Shown here: in pieces, positions 31,782 to 43,078 of the stretch
How the letters are laid out: the number at the start of each line of letters is the position of its first letter
Position numbering within the stretch: position 1 is the first letter of the stretch
Assembly: GCA_026686845.1 (NCBI GenBank)
Contig: JAIVEN010000016.1
Coordinates: 29,856,001-29,920,000 of the forward strand
DNA: 64,000 nt
Reading direction: 5' to 3'
DNA from: Adenanthera pavonina
Taxonomy: Eukaryota; Streptophyta; Magnoliopsida; Fabales; Fabaceae
The notes under the pieces: model-generated
Database searches by the model: none
The model's input: the letters and a program-made list of their open reading frames with translations, nothing else
What the model was told of the DNA's origin: nothing
Position numbers and translations under genes: made by a program

Positions 31782-33052
31782 TTTAGGTTCTTGTTTAAAC
31801 TTGGCTAAAGTTTGGGTAAGGTCATACCTATTTGGATTTCTTTGGACTAAGGATCTACTATTTGAGGAGCTTGGAGTGTTTGAAAGGATATTTCTAAATT
31901 TTAAAAGATATTCTCCCTTTTCAGAATCTGGAAGTTTACTAATGATATCAATAAGGAGATCATGTTCCTTGTTGATAACATTTATTTCAGAAGATGAATT
32001 TTCTTGAAGATCATCATTTTGAATTGGTTTAAGATCTTCAGAAGATTCTTGTTCTGATTCTGATTCTGATATTGAGTCTAGAAGAATATTATTTATTTTT
32101 TCTAAAGTATCTTATTCAATATCAATATTTCTTAGTTTTCGGGTAACCCTACAATATTTTGAAATATGACCAAGTTTACCGCATTTGAAGCAAACAATAT
32201 TTTCTTTGGTTTGGACTCAAATTTGGGCTTTAGTTCAGGTTTTGAATAGTATTTGATCCTTTTGTTTTTGAAAAAGGGCTTTTTCTGTTTTTTGTGAGAT
32301 TTGGTCTGTTTGCAAGGAGGGAAACCAAATTGCTCACAGAAAGTCCCTAATTCTCGTTTATCAAAAGCCTTTTCTTTTGCAAGTTGATTTTGCAATTTAT
32401 CATCCAAACAAAATCTTTAGAGCAGTTTTTTGGACATAAGATACTAATTGACTATATGTCAAACTTTCATAAGGGATTTTGCCATTCTTTTCATTTCTTA
32501 GTTTATCCCTAACTTTATTACTAAGAGAAACTAGTAACCCAGCTAGAAATTTTTCTTTCCAAAATGGTTGGTTTGAATCATCCCTTGTGAGCACTCGACT
32601 TAGGAAAGTATCTTTGTACCATCGAAAATCTGATAATGTTCTGCACTTAAGATTTGACAGAAGTTCTGTAGATCTATCTTGCCATAAAGATGGATCTCCA
32701 ATGAAATGTTTGATAATTGTAAAAATAAGATGATTTGTAGAATCAGGAATTGTTTGGTCATTGTACAGAATGGGTGTTCCATCTGCTTGAGTTTTAATGG
32801 AAGAGTAAATGGTATCTTTATCATCGGTGGAAAGATAAAAATCCCACCAACCTTTTAATTGTCCAGTAAAACCAGAAACTAAAAGATTGGTTATTTGCTC
32901 ATCCGTATAATCGTTTTGGGTTTGATAAGCATTGCTTACCATGGTCATGTGTTGAAGAGTTTGGAGAATAGCTGTTTCACTTAGCCCATCAATATTCCAT
33001 TCATATAGATTGTCAGAATTGAAGGCTTTGAAATTTTGATGTAGTTTTTCTT
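31782..33052 (-). pseudogene. Pararetrovirus coat protein region, broken
   Basis: The core is 32400-32948 (GFTGQLKGWWDFYL, later FWKEKFLAGL), typical of caulimovirid capsid proteins, and coding similarity continues upstream of the ATG. At about 32400 the frame changes to that of 32132-32407 (Lys-rich CKQTKSHKKQKKPFFKNK). At about 32210 it returns to the original frame, where an intact CCHC knuckle (CFKCGKLGHISKYC) is encoded near 32151-32192. A stop follows near 32112, then an acidic, Ser-rich tail leads into the protease region. Confidence 0.7.
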
Positions 33053-33854
33053 CTAAGAGGACATCTGGAGGGGTTGCCCTATTGTAATACAGCTTGGATG
33101 GTTTTTCCAGTTTTGTTGATTAATTTGTAAGGAGGATGTTTGACTGGATTCTCCTTCAGATTCTATAGAAGAATCTTTTTTAAGAACTTGGATAGTTCTG
33201 GTATTTTTTGACGTAACAGAAGAAGGGGTTTCTGGAACTACTATTTGACGAAGTTGGAGTTGAGACATTTTTTCTTTGATTTGATCAACAATTTTGATTT
33301 TAGCTTTCGCTTGTAAATCAAGTTTTTGTTGAGGCGTATATTCAAATGGTTTGAATAACAGTGTTTGGATTAAAGGAGGTTCAGCTTCAGTTTTAGGCTG
33401 AATTGCTGTAATTTGAAAACTTGACTATTGAATCAAACAATCACATATCCTTTGCAGATAACGGTTAGTATAATTGTTTTGCTCAACAATATTTTTTATA
33501 TCAGTGGGGTTTACTTCTTCAGAAGTGTGTTTGTATTTGTAAGGAGAAGCCCAAACATTTTGGTTTTTGTTATCAACTTTTCCCAGGATTTGGACTGTTC
33601 CCGGAGGAAATTCAGAAGAAACAGTTTGATCAAAAGTTTTCCACTCTTGTTTTATAACATCAATTTCAGTAAAATATGGATAATCCAAATTTTCACCTTC
33701 AGCGTAAGCCTCAAACCAGTCAAAAAATGGAAGATTTGCTTGAACAACTTCAAGAAATAGATAAAATTGTTCTTGAATTTGTTTTCTTTTAATTCCTTGA
33801 AAATGTTTAAAAAACCATTTTCCTTTCAAGGTATTTTCTAAAGAATAAAATTCC
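33053..33854 (-). pseudogene. Pararetrovirus polyprotein segment between movement and coat proteins
   Basis: The frame continues directly from the movement-protein side across the inserted retrotransposon: without the insertion and one copy of ATTCC the reading frame would be unbroken. The part at 33425-33854 contains FFDWFEAYAEGENLDYPYF. A stop at 33425 and another at 33053 flank a frame with many Gln and Lys codons. The function of this linker is not known. Confidence 0.6.
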
Positions 33855-34843
33855 TGATAGAAAACCCGTGTAGAACTTGTCTCACAAACCTTCAATCGAA
33901 TGGGAAACGTAAGGATCGTGCTATGATCAAAGAGAAGCAAATAAAATACCAAGAACACGTTAAACAAACAGAAAAGATAAACAGAAGAATGCACGAATAG
34001 GAAGGATAGAAGTTATTGGTCAAGAAGCAAGACCCCAAGAAAACTTGTTTCTTGAAACCTTAGCTATAGACACCACAAAGAGAAGACCACTCTCTTTGAT
34101 ATGCCAAAGAGTCTCTCAAGTTCACCAAGAGAACAAGAAAACTCACAAAGTTTTTGTCAAAAAACGCACTATTCATTCATCTGTAATTTTCAGGTGCAAA
34201 AGTGACGGTTTTAAAGGAAAAGAAAGTAAAAACCCTAGCCCTAATTTGCTAAAAATAGTTTAGATCCTAAATCTTTTAGAATGGCACCACCATACACAAA
34301 AATAAGGCTAGATACATGCTGAATAAGTGGTGCCCAAAAATAGGAAACAAAATCAAATCTGAAGAGATCCTCACAAATAAATTCAAAATAGGAAACTAAT
34401 TGTCAAATCCTTATTTCTGAATTAAGTAATAAAAAAATGAAAATTGCTAATTTATTTAATAAAAGAGCACTACTTAGATGGTCACAAGCTTGGCACATGC
34501 TCCTTTAAGTGAGTTCTTCTATTTGGGCCTTGTTTGTTGGGTTTGGATCAGTTTCTAGCATACTAGCCATGAAGAACACGCCTTTTGAAGCCTTTTGGGC
34601 TGAAAATTGAGCTAAGTAGATGGGCTCTTATTCAATTACTTCTTGGATCAATCCACTAAGAGCTTGCTTCATTGCTTTAGTCCTTGCTCTTGTCATAGGC
34701 CCACCCATTCCTTGCAAGGTATCTTTCTTGTTCCATACTTGGGTTCCTTGTCCAGCCACTTGTTCATGAATTTCAAGTCCTCCAAGCTCTTGAATATTTC
34801 GTCCAACTCCTCCTCTTGATTAAGCCTAGCTCGTATTCCATCA
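33855..34843 (-). repeat. 3' LTR of the gag-only element
   Basis: Minus-strand ends TGATGGAATACGAGC and TTTCTATCA. Same length as the other LTR with no indels seen. The LTR overlaps the C-terminal codons of the second ORF (stop at 34693). Confidence 0.93.
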
Positions 34844-35736
34844 TTCCCTCCCTCCTCGAAAGGATTCGTCCTCGAATCTCCATAATCTACATGAAAAGAA
34901 AAGGAATGATTACAAGAATCAAATAGATCATGAGGAGTATACTTACCTTTCAAGTTTGATTGATGCATCTTTGCTTTAATCCGTCCATAAACTTGAAGGA
35001 AATCATTCTCCTTTGGCTGTAAATTTGTTTTAAATATTCGTCTAAGCCTTTGTAGCCATAACATTGCTCCGGGGTCAAAAATTTTATTCTCAAGCATTGG
35101 TGAAGAAAATTTTGAACTCCCCTTTAAATCAATCTTTCCAATTTCCTGCTGCAAATAACTAGGAACAAACTTGACCCAACAAAACTCAAATGGAACCAAG
35201 ATGTTAGTTAACATAGAGAAAAAGAAATGGGAACAAAATGGCACACAATAAGACTCAATTAAAACCAAAGCATTAGAAAAACCAAGGAAAACAAAATCTG
35301 GACAGATTTGAACAATGTTCATTAAATTTAAAATTTGGGCAGATTTGACACTTCCTGATGATGCATATCGAAAGAATAATGATGGAGAAGAAATGTCTTG
35401 ATGCACATGGCTAAACATAATAGATAAAAACAAACATGAAGGAAGTGAATTGATGGCAACAAAAGGAGATGAACAAAACACATGTAGATGGTAGAACAAA
35501 GAGGGAGAATAATGAACTAGATGAACACATATTACCACAGTGAACAAGGTATCACAAATCCAAACATATGAAAATAACTTACTAGATAGAAGATGGAACA
35601 CACAAGAAGCATGAGATAAGAACACAATATGAGAATGAGAGGAAAACACATGAATGCATGGACTAAAGAAAGACACCAAATTATCAATTTGGTTCAATTT
35701 CCCAATGGGCTCTCGATGAATGAACGACTCATGCAA
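34693..35736 (-). CDS. Second ORF of the gag-only element with gypsy polyprotein tail
   Basis: 347 codons starting at 35736 and ending inside the 3' LTR. The first 200 residues are Cys-, Ser- and Phe-rich with several hydrophobic stretches (FFSPCIHVFSSHSHIVFLSH, LFTVVICVHLVHY) and may be non-coding sequence that happens to be open. The last 120 residues look genuine: WLQRLRRIFKTNLQPKENDF, then DSRTNPFEEGGNDGI, a motif found at the C-terminus of plant Ty3/gypsy polyproteins. In another frame of the LTR, GGPMTRARTKAMKQALSGLI continues that tail. This is best read as the leftover end of a deleted pol. Confidence 0.45.
   Translation of the reverse strand: MHESFIHREPIGKLNQIDNLVSFFSPCIHVFSSHSHIVFLSHASCVFHLLSSKLFSYVWICDTLFTVVICVHLVHYSPSLFYHLHVFCSSPFVAINSLPSCLFLSIMFSHVHQDISSPSLFFRYASSGSVKSAQILNLMNIVQICPDFVFLGFSNALVLIESYCVPFCSHFFFSMLTNILVPFEFCWVKFVPSYLQQEIGKIDLKGSSKFSSPMLENKIFDPGAMLWLQRLRRIFKTNLQPKENDFLQVYGRIKAKMHQSNLKGKYTPHDLFDSCNHSFSFHVDYGDSRTNPFEEGGNDGIRARLNQEEELDEIFKSLEDLKFMNKWLDKEPKYGTRKIPCKEWVGL
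34844..34857 (-). other. Polypurine tract of the gag-only element
   Basis: Minus strand GAGGAGGGAGGGAA directly abuts the TG of the 3' LTR. Confidence 0.88.
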
Positions 35737-36009
35737 TGAAGATGGATTAAATAACTTATGAAAAATTGAAATGATTTATGATGGGCAAAGAAGATGAAAT
35801 GACGAAACATATGGGAGAAGAAGAAGATTAGAGAAACTCACCTTTATCTCATTCTTACGTAAAGAGCAACTCATAATGCTTTTCACCTCATTACTCCTAA
35901 CTTTTTGCTCACTCTTATTTTTATTTCTCTTTTCTCTCTTTTTCTTTCTCTTTTTCACTCTTCTCTCAATCTTCTTTTCATGCACTCTTTTTCTACTTAC
36001 AGCAATTTT

Positions 36010-37218
36010 CTAGACATTTCCTCTCTTATTGCTCTCATTTTTCCACTCTTGCTCACTCTTCAGGTTCTTATGACTTTCACACAAATGATTACATGGCAAT
36101 GATTCATGGGCTGTCTTTAATACAAAAGAACTATTGCTATCATGCCCAATCAAATTAATATCACAATCAAAATCTCTAATCATCATGTCAATATGCTCAA
36201 TCTTATCAATGCAATCATAAGTTCTAATTTCCAAAGGAGTCACACTATTAGCATCACTAGAAACTAGCATGCTACTATCCAAAGAATTTTTCATCAAATT
36301 ATCAACAACATGTGAATCTTGATTCTCCATTAAAGGATGCAAACAATGATAATTTTGCTCATAAGCACAAGTAACATCATGAAGTTCATTTTCCAATTGT
36401 ACAACATTATTTTCAATTTGCACACTAGAAACACAACTAGAATCAACAAAGTTATCTAACTCATCAATGTCTAACACAATTTTCTCCTCAAGATTTAGCA
36501 AAATATTATTATCAATCCCACTAACACAATCAACATAATTAAACATATTAGGATTCTCAAGCTCAACACATCCTAAATCATTTACTTTAGCACAAGAGAT
36601 ATCATCACAAGAGGCTTGAGAATTAAGCATACCTTTAACCATAGACAACTCTCCTGTCTCAACAACCTTTGTCAATGCAGCAACTTCTTCAACCGTTTGA
36701 TCAACTCTCTCCAAGTGGGAATCACATGAATCTTGAACCACCAATACTTGCACCTCTTCACAGTGTTCATTAACATTCTTAACTTTGGGAGGGTGTTGTT
36801 CATGAGATGATGCAAACTTTTTCCTCATGACCAGTTTCATTTCACTCCATGTTGCAATAGAAGGCTTTCCTCTAACAGTGCGTCGGCACTCAATTCGTTT
36901 CCACCAAGCAACAACCTTTTTACTAAATCGAAGGTAGGCACATTGCACCTTCTCTAGGTCAGAGTAGTTACAACATCCAAATGCTTGTTCAGCTCTTCTT
37001 TCCCACTCCAAGTAAACATTAAGATCTTTCTCACCATGGAACAATGGGATCTTTGATTTGATGTTGCTTAGAACATCCATGTGAGCAGAAACCTTTGGAT
37101 CACGCCTTGTTTTAGTTTGAGAGGGAGACTCAATGTGATCCAATTTTGCATTTACCTTCTCAATTTGATCATTAAAAGTCCTTAACAAGGCCTTAAGATC
37201 AAATCCTCCAACAGCCAT
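36010..37218 (-). CDS. gag: Gag of the gag-only Ty3/gypsy-derived element
   Basis: 402 codons from ATG at 37218 with no interruption. Residues about 55-145 match the plant Retrotrans_gag domain (KIPLFHGEKDLNVYLEWERR, then KVVAWWKRIECRR). A coiled-coil-like start (FNDQIEKVNAKLDHIES) precedes it. The C-terminal 230 residues are acidic and Asn/Asp/Ser-rich (EEKIVLDIDELDNFVDSSCV) without a zinc knuckle or protease motif, so the usual Gag-Pol continuation has been replaced. An intact Gag beside missing pol suggests that Gag is used in cis for packaging. Confidence 0.82.
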   Translation of the reverse strand: MAVGGFDLKALLRTFNDQIEKVNAKLDHIESPSQTKTRRDPKVSAHMDVLSNIKSKIPLFHGEKDLNVYLEWERRAEQAFGCCNYSDLEKVQCAYLRFSKKVVAWWKRIECRRTVRGKPSIATWSEMKLVMRKKFASSHEQHPPKVKNVNEHCEEVQVLVVQDSCDSHLERVDQTVEEVAALTKVVETGELSMVKGMLNSQASCDDISCAKVNDLGCVELENPNMFNYVDCVSGIDNNILLNLEEKIVLDIDELDNFVDSSCVSSVQIENNVVQLENELHDVTCAYEQNYHCLHPLMENQDSHVVDNLMKNSLDSSMLVSSDANSVTPLEIRTYDCIDKIEHIDMMIRDFDCDINLIGHDSNSSFVLKTAHESLPCNHLCESHKNLKSEQEWKNESNKRGNV

Positions 37219-38453
37219 ATTTATAATCTAAAATGTTATTGTAAAGCAAAGAGAAAAGAAATAGGGACCTCACACACTCTTCTCACGTGTTTTTCACTCA
37301 AAAATTTTATAAGCACTCATGTTTCACACAAAAAGATTGGCTTTTTCAATAATGTCAAACACTCGTGCCTTTTATCACTCAACTAGCTCTCTTTAGTGTT
37401 CTTAATTCAACTCTAGCAATTCAAAAGGGAGAGTGATGTAAAAATCAGTGGTGACACAAAGCTAAAGCCCAAAATTCAAGTTTCAAAGAATCAAACTTGG
37501 GACCAAAAAAATCAACTAAAATTCTTGCATAAAATGAGACCAAAAGAGATGGAATAACTATAGCACAAATCAGGAAAGAAATTCAATAAATATGAATGAA
37601 TGATTCTGGAGAAGTGGCATGAAAAACAAGAAAGAAAGAAAAGGAAAGAAATCTGGACAGCCAACAAATAAAGCAAGGAAAATCAAAATGAACAATTTAG
37701 GAAACTAAGAAAGAAGAGAAAAGGAAGGTAGAACAATAGAGGAAAAAGGAAATAATCTGCAGCACAATGATAAATTAGGAAACAAGATAAGGAAAGTAGC
37801 AATCTACACAAGAGTTTGAAACTTGCCAATCAAGTTTGTTGAATTTAGTAATTTCCAATGTGACTTGAAGAGCAAGAAGAACAAAAGAAACAATTTTTTT
37901 TTCTCAACTTGCAGTCCACTCAATAAAATAGGAAACTATATGAATTAGGAAAGCAATCAATCAATCAAGAAAGATTCTATCTTGACCATCAAGTAGTTGA
38001 TTGATATAGTAAATCTGAAAGGTCCAGCAATAAATTTCTTTTTTTTTTCAATTTTTTTTTTCATTTTTTTTTAGCTGCTTCTTTTTCTCTTCTTCTTCTT
38101 CTTTTTTTTTTTAACAGCAGCTAATATTTTTTTTTGAATTTTTTTTTAAAACTGGACACACACAAATTCAAACTTTCTGGACAATACTAAAATTGCAACA
38201 ACAAAAATAATTTGAATTTTTTTTTTTAGAAAACTTCAAATCTGGACAGAAGACAACAAGAAATAGGAACAAGTCACAAGGAAGAGATGATCCAACAAAA
38301 AGACCACAAGAACAAACAACTTATGAAGATGCCACACACGAGACACAAAGTGAGAAGAATCACGCCACAAAAATAGAAAAGAAGCACAAGAACAAATCTA
38401 GACAGAAGAAAGAAGCAACCTTGAAACTAGCAAACTGGAGCTTGGATACCAAA
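37219..38453 (-). other. Leader of the gag-only element with PBS-like site
   Basis: Non-coding, with A-rich and T-rich runs (37890, 38040-38140, 38218). At 38437-38451 the minus strand reads TGGTATCCAAGCTCC one or two bases after the 5' LTR. Only the first seven bases match the initiator tRNA-Met complement, so the primer tRNA is uncertain. Confidence 0.6.
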
Positions 38454-39442
38454 TGATAGAAAACCCATGTAGAACTTGTCTCACAAACCTTCAATCGAAT
38501 GGGAAACGTAAGGATCGTGCTATGATCAAAGAGAAGCAAATAAAATACCAGGAACACGTTAAACAAACAGAAAAGATAAACAGAAGAATGCACGAATAGG
38601 AAGGATAGAAGTTATTGGTCAAGAAGCAAGACCCCAAAAAAACTTGTTTCTTGAAACCTTAGCTATAGACACCACAAAGAGAAGACCACTCTCTTTGATA
38701 TGCCAAAGAGTCTCTCAAGCTCACCAAGAGAACAAGAAAACTCACAAAGTTTTTGTCAAAAAACGCACTATTCATTCATCTGTAATTTTCAGGTGCAAAA
38801 GTGACGTTTTTAAAGGAAAAGAAAGTAAAAACCCTAGCCCTAATTTGCTAAAAATAGTTTAGATCCTAAATCTTTTAGAATGGCACCACCATACACAAAA
38901 ATAAGGCTAGATACATGCTGAATAAGTGGTGCCCAAAAATAGGAAACAAAATCAAATCTGAAGAGATCCTCACAAATAAATTCAAAATAGGAAACTAATT
39001 GTCAAATCCTTATTTCTGAATTAAGTAATAAAAAAATGAAAATTGCTAATTTATTTAATAAAAGAGCACTACTTAGATGGTCACAAGCTTGGCACATGCT
39101 CCTTTAAGTGAGTTCTTCTATTTGGGCCTTGTTTGTTGGGTTTGGATCAGTTTCTAGCATACTAGCCATGAAGAACACGCCTTTTGAAGACTTTTGGGCT
39201 GAAAATTGAGCTAAGTAGATGGGCTCTTGTTCAATTACTTCTTGGATCAATCCACTGAGAGCTTGCTTCATTGCTTTAGTCCTTGCTCTTGTCATAGGCC
39301 CACCCATTCCTTGCAAGGTATCTTTCTTGTTCCATACTTGGGTTCCTTGTCCAGCCACTTATTCATGAATTTCAAGTCCTCCAAGCTCTTGAATATTTCG
39401 TCCAACTCCTCCTCTTGATTAAGCCTAGCTCGTATTCCATCA
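38454..39442 (-). repeat. 5' LTR of the gag-only element
   Basis: 989 bp, TG...CA, near-identical to 33855-34843. The right edge meets the target duplication ATTCC and the viral reading frame resumes directly after it. Confidence 0.93.
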
Positions 39443-39447
39443 ATTCC

Positions 39448-40285
39448 TTTTGTAAAAAAGGTTTGTCAATTTTGAAATCCTTTTGCAAAACATTTATGTC
39501 TCTTGGTTCTCCTAATGCAGAATAATCAGGAGACTCAATTGACCTTAAATCATCTTGCGTTTCATAGTTTACATGAGGAATGTTTGAGGAATTGTTTATT
39601 CCAGAAACAGAAGTATTTTGAAGTTTGGATTCAGGATTTTTTGGGGCAGGCATATATGACTGAAGGAGGTTGTGGTAATGAAGAGCAAGAAAATCTTGCT
39701 GATTCACTTACCATAGATCTGCAATCTTCATATATAGAGGGTTTATATGTTTGAGACATAGATCTTCTAGGTCTTTCAAAGGATAATTTGACAGTTCCAT
39801 CATGGGTTTGTGTAAGTTTACTGATTTGTGGTACAAATTTAGGAGTTGGCTGAGTAGCCTTTTCCATTATCCACTCATCAGGTAATTTTACATCATTCCA
39901 CATTATTGTTCTAGGGATGGAAACATTTACATTATTGTACTCTGTTAGGGAGGATTTGAGCATTTGTAGCATTTGAGTTTAAAACTTTATAGTTGATTCT
40001 ATAGATTAGGGTAGCTAGGATGGATCCAGGTTTCATGTTTAAACCATGAAATTGAATTCTTAGTTTTAAACAATCCATGATATGTTCATCGTTTAAATCT
40101 AGGCTTCGATTCGGAAAATAGTTGAAGTAAACAGATCCATCGTTTAAACCCATTTCTGCAGCTTCTAACAATGAATCGGAATATGTATAATGTCTAGTAT
40201 CTTGAAGGCATACTAAACATGATACATTTAACCCTCTTCTTATCAAAGGTTTGATTGCCACTTGAACACACCCTATATGTAAATC
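39448..40285 (-). pseudogene. Pararetrovirus movement protein region, broken and 5'-truncated
   Basis: The first open piece carries DLHIGCVQVAIKPLIRRGL and a conserved YFNYFPNRSLDLND block typical of caulimovirid 30K-type movement proteins. Reading then moves through two further frames (39631-39972 with SIPRTIMWNDVKLP; 39448-39707 with NYETQDDLRSIESP), so at least two frameshifts are present. The right end stops inside the domain where LTR A sequence begins, so the N-terminal part and the viral leader are missing. Confidence 0.7.
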
Positions 40286-41587
40286 CATAAAGTCTTTAAC
40301 AGAAATTAATTCCAGAACTTATCCCCGGAAAATATGCAATATACCACTTGAATGAAAGCTTGCTCAAAGATGAGCGTAACGATATAAGTATTGCGTAGCC
40401 GGGAGGTCTAGATTAAGAGATAAACCAATTTGAAGTTAGTGTGAATAGTGAGAAAGAAATAATAAAAAAATTGGTCTTTGGGTAAAATTACAGGAAAGTG
40501 CCCAAAAGAATGGATAATTATGTTTTTGACCCGGCTTAAGGGCAAAATGGTCATTTCCCATATTAGAAGAAAAATATGAATATTGCATTTAAACCCCAAG
40601 GAACAAATGTTGATATCATAAAATGCATGAAGAATTGAGAAAAACAGAGAGACACCATTAAGTGTAAAGAAGGGCAAAGATGTCATTTTTCCTGGTTAGA
40701 AGGAAAAATAAGAAATTATTTTTTCCCCTAAATAATTATGAAAAAAGCATCCATGTCCTTAAAGTCATACAAATTACGTTGAAAGAGTATTAGAAATATC
40801 TTAGGGAAAATTATACCTAATGACCCAAAAGTTCTAAAAATTATAAATCAGCCCCGAGTCAAGAGTATTTTTGTAAATATAAAAAATTATGGTCAAAATG
40901 AAGCTCTCAATGAGTTAGACCCAATGAAATATATTATGAAATTTATTAAGATCAAAATAACATTTATTGGGTAATAGGGTTTAATATTAATATTTTACTC
41001 GATAAAAGTCAGTTTAGACTGCAGGAAAATGCAGTATTGATCCAAGGACAATGATTGGACCTTAATAAAATATATTTTGGGTCTAGATAATGATGTTGGA
41101 CCAAAATTAATTTTTGGATAATCCTGTACCAATATAGTGACAATTTTGGCAAAAATACTTAATCGGTACGGGTAAATTTAATCGGTAAAGAGTATTTTGG
41201 TTCATTAAAGTTTATGATGCAATTTTTGGCTAAGAAATAAGGTGAGCCACGTCTGAATCAATTGAGGGTCACAAGTGGAATTTTCCAAAAGTTTTTTTTA
41301 AGAAGAAAAAGTAATAAAGTCAGAGAAAAGTTAATTAAGTGATTTTATTACATAAATATCTTAGCAAGATAATTAGCTAATTTAATTATCTAATTCCTCT
41401 CCCATTTTAGCGTGAGTAGCTGCTGCCCATGTGTTGAATTTTCATTATCAAATTGCTTTGTCAATACTTCTTTAAGAAGTATTTGAAGAAAAATGGCAAG
41501 TTATTGGTTGGTGTTATAACTATTATTCTTTACTCTCTTCTCATTTTGGTCGACTTATGCACTTGAGAAAGAGAGAGAAAGAGGTCT

Positions 41588-41663
41588 GTGATTTTCAATG
41601 AGTTTGATGACTTGCCTATTGTCATGTGATTTTCAATGAGTTTGATGACTTGCCTATTGTTTG
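41588..41663 (+). repeat. 38 bp tandem duplication inside LTR A
   Basis: Two adjacent copies (41588-41625, 41626-41663) differ only at the last bases. The matching place in copy C (near 62200) has a single unit, so this duplication is specific to copy A. Confidence 0.8.
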
Positions 41664-43078
41664 CTATGATCAATTGTGATGCTTTGAGAATATTGGCTGA
41701 GTTAATTGAGGGTTTTGAGACCCCGGGATGTCCAAAATACAAAACGAAACTCTGCCAAAATTTTTGTAAAATATTATGGCATAAATGTTTAAAAGCATTT
41801 ACTTGATATTTTATGATAATTATATGCTTAATGTGATAATATGATTGTATGAATGGTGATTGCTACTGAGATTCTTTGAATCTCACCCCCCCTTCAATGA
41901 CTAACCATGCTAAGAAGAACCAATGCAAAAGAGCTAAGGAAGGAGCAAAAGACATGAAGAAGGAAATGATGTTGCAAGTCATTGTGTTATAATATGAATG
42001 GTTATTTATGTCTTGTCTTATATGAAATTGTAAAATAGTGATTATTATGTTAATGTTGTGGAAAATGCATGAGAATTTCCAGTTCTGGATATTGTGATGT
42101 TAAGTTATGTTCTACCGAGTTTCATGCTAAAATGAGTTCATTTACAAGGGTTTTGGTAAGCAAATGACAATATAGACTTAAACAGGGCATTTTCCAGATG
42201 TGTCTGCTTCATTTTCCCTTATTCTGTACTTAATGTGAGATTAGGTTTATGGTATTTTTATAGAAGATATAGGGCATCTCAACCTTTAATATGACACCTA
42301 ATTCACCCCATTTGGAGTTGTGTACAATTAATGGTGAATTTTCAAAGTGAGGGTTCAGAACAGAGAAGGATTGGGAAAACTGGAAACTGAAAGTTAGGTA
42401 CTAGAAAATTAAAAAGATGATATAAATTGTGCAGAGCTCTAAAAATTCAGTGGTTTGTATTTATGAAAATTTCTATGTTTTAATTTTCATATGCCACTGA
42501 TTTGGAGGTAATTGGAGCTATATGATAGGAGATATGAAGGTTTTCCCAAAACTGTTCCAGCAAAAGTAGATTTCTGACCATTTATAATTTAAGTTAACAC
42601 CATGCCCTGCGTAAGTTGAACAAATGTACAAAAAAAAATATTTCTAGAAAGTAGACTCACAAGGATTTCCAATAACATAAATAATGTATGATTTGGTTTA
42701 GGATATAATGAGATATGAATTTTTCAATATAAGGTCAAAATCCTAGGGAAGAGAAAATGACCAAATGTACAGTAAATATTTGAGGAATAAACTGTACAAA
42801 TTGGTCAATAGAATGATCTATTTCATATTTTTTCCATGTATATAAGGTTTTTATCTATTGTTAGGGACTTGAATCACTATGAAATGATTTTTCTAGAATT
42901 AGTTATGAATTTTCAAATTTCAGTCGGCAAAATGAAAACTAACATATGAACAGTAACCGAAAATTTTGGAAATTCTGATTTTCATTTTTACGTGATTCAA
43001 GCCTAGAATCAAGTATAATCAGACTTAAAAAGAGTCTAATTTATGGGAAATGAGTTTAAATTAAGGTGTTACAATAGG

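Larger units (their letters stand above)
33855..39442 (-). mobile_element. Gag-only LTR retrotransposon (TR-GAG-like, Ty3/gypsy-derived)
   Basis: A complete element with two 989 bp LTRs, 5 bp target duplication ATTCC (33850-33854 and 39443-39447), polypurine tract and PBS-like site. The 3.6 kb interior encodes Gag (36010-37218) and a second ORF ending in a gypsy-type polyprotein tail, but no protease, RT or integrase. I count 9 substitutions between the LTRs (about 99 percent identity), so it is recent. It splits the pararetrovirus polyprotein in the same orientation. It must have been mobilised by enzymes from an autonomous relative. Confidence 0.9.
27622..40285 (-). mobile_element. Endogenous pararetrovirus (Caulimoviridae, florendovirus-like), interrupted
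   Basis: On the minus strand the order is movement protein, linker, coat protein with CCHC knuckle, aspartic protease, RT, RNase H, a second ORF, then an intergenic region with TATA box, poly(A) signal and tRNA-Met PBS. There are no LTRs, integrase or target duplication. Viral DNA totals about 7.07 kb once the 5.6 kb insertion is discounted, close to a full genome but lacking the leader and the start of the movement protein. The second ORF after RNase H favours a florendovirus-like virus; a petuvirus-like one is the alternative. Stops and frameshifts occur in every domain, so it is non-functional. Confidence 0.85.
27508..43073 (+). repeat. Long non-coding solo LTR, copy A, split by a pararetrovirus
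   Basis: The left piece (27508 to about 27621) starts TGTAATATCCC; the right piece (about 40286 to 43073) ends AAATTAAGGTGTTACA. Both outer edges carry the 5 bp duplication ATAGG (27503-27507, 43074-43078), showing that the two pieces are one insertion. The left piece aligns with the start of copy C (60599 onward) and the right piece with C from about 60790. Joined length is about 2.9 kb against 2.98 kb for C. There is no coding capacity; TG...CA ends plus a 5 bp duplication make it a solo LTR, probably of a Ty3/gypsy element. Confidence 0.85.

Noticed and set aside
34045..34263. Open frame repeated at 38644-38862
   Set aside because: It lies inside the two LTRs of the gag-only element; the duplication is the LTR, not a gene family.
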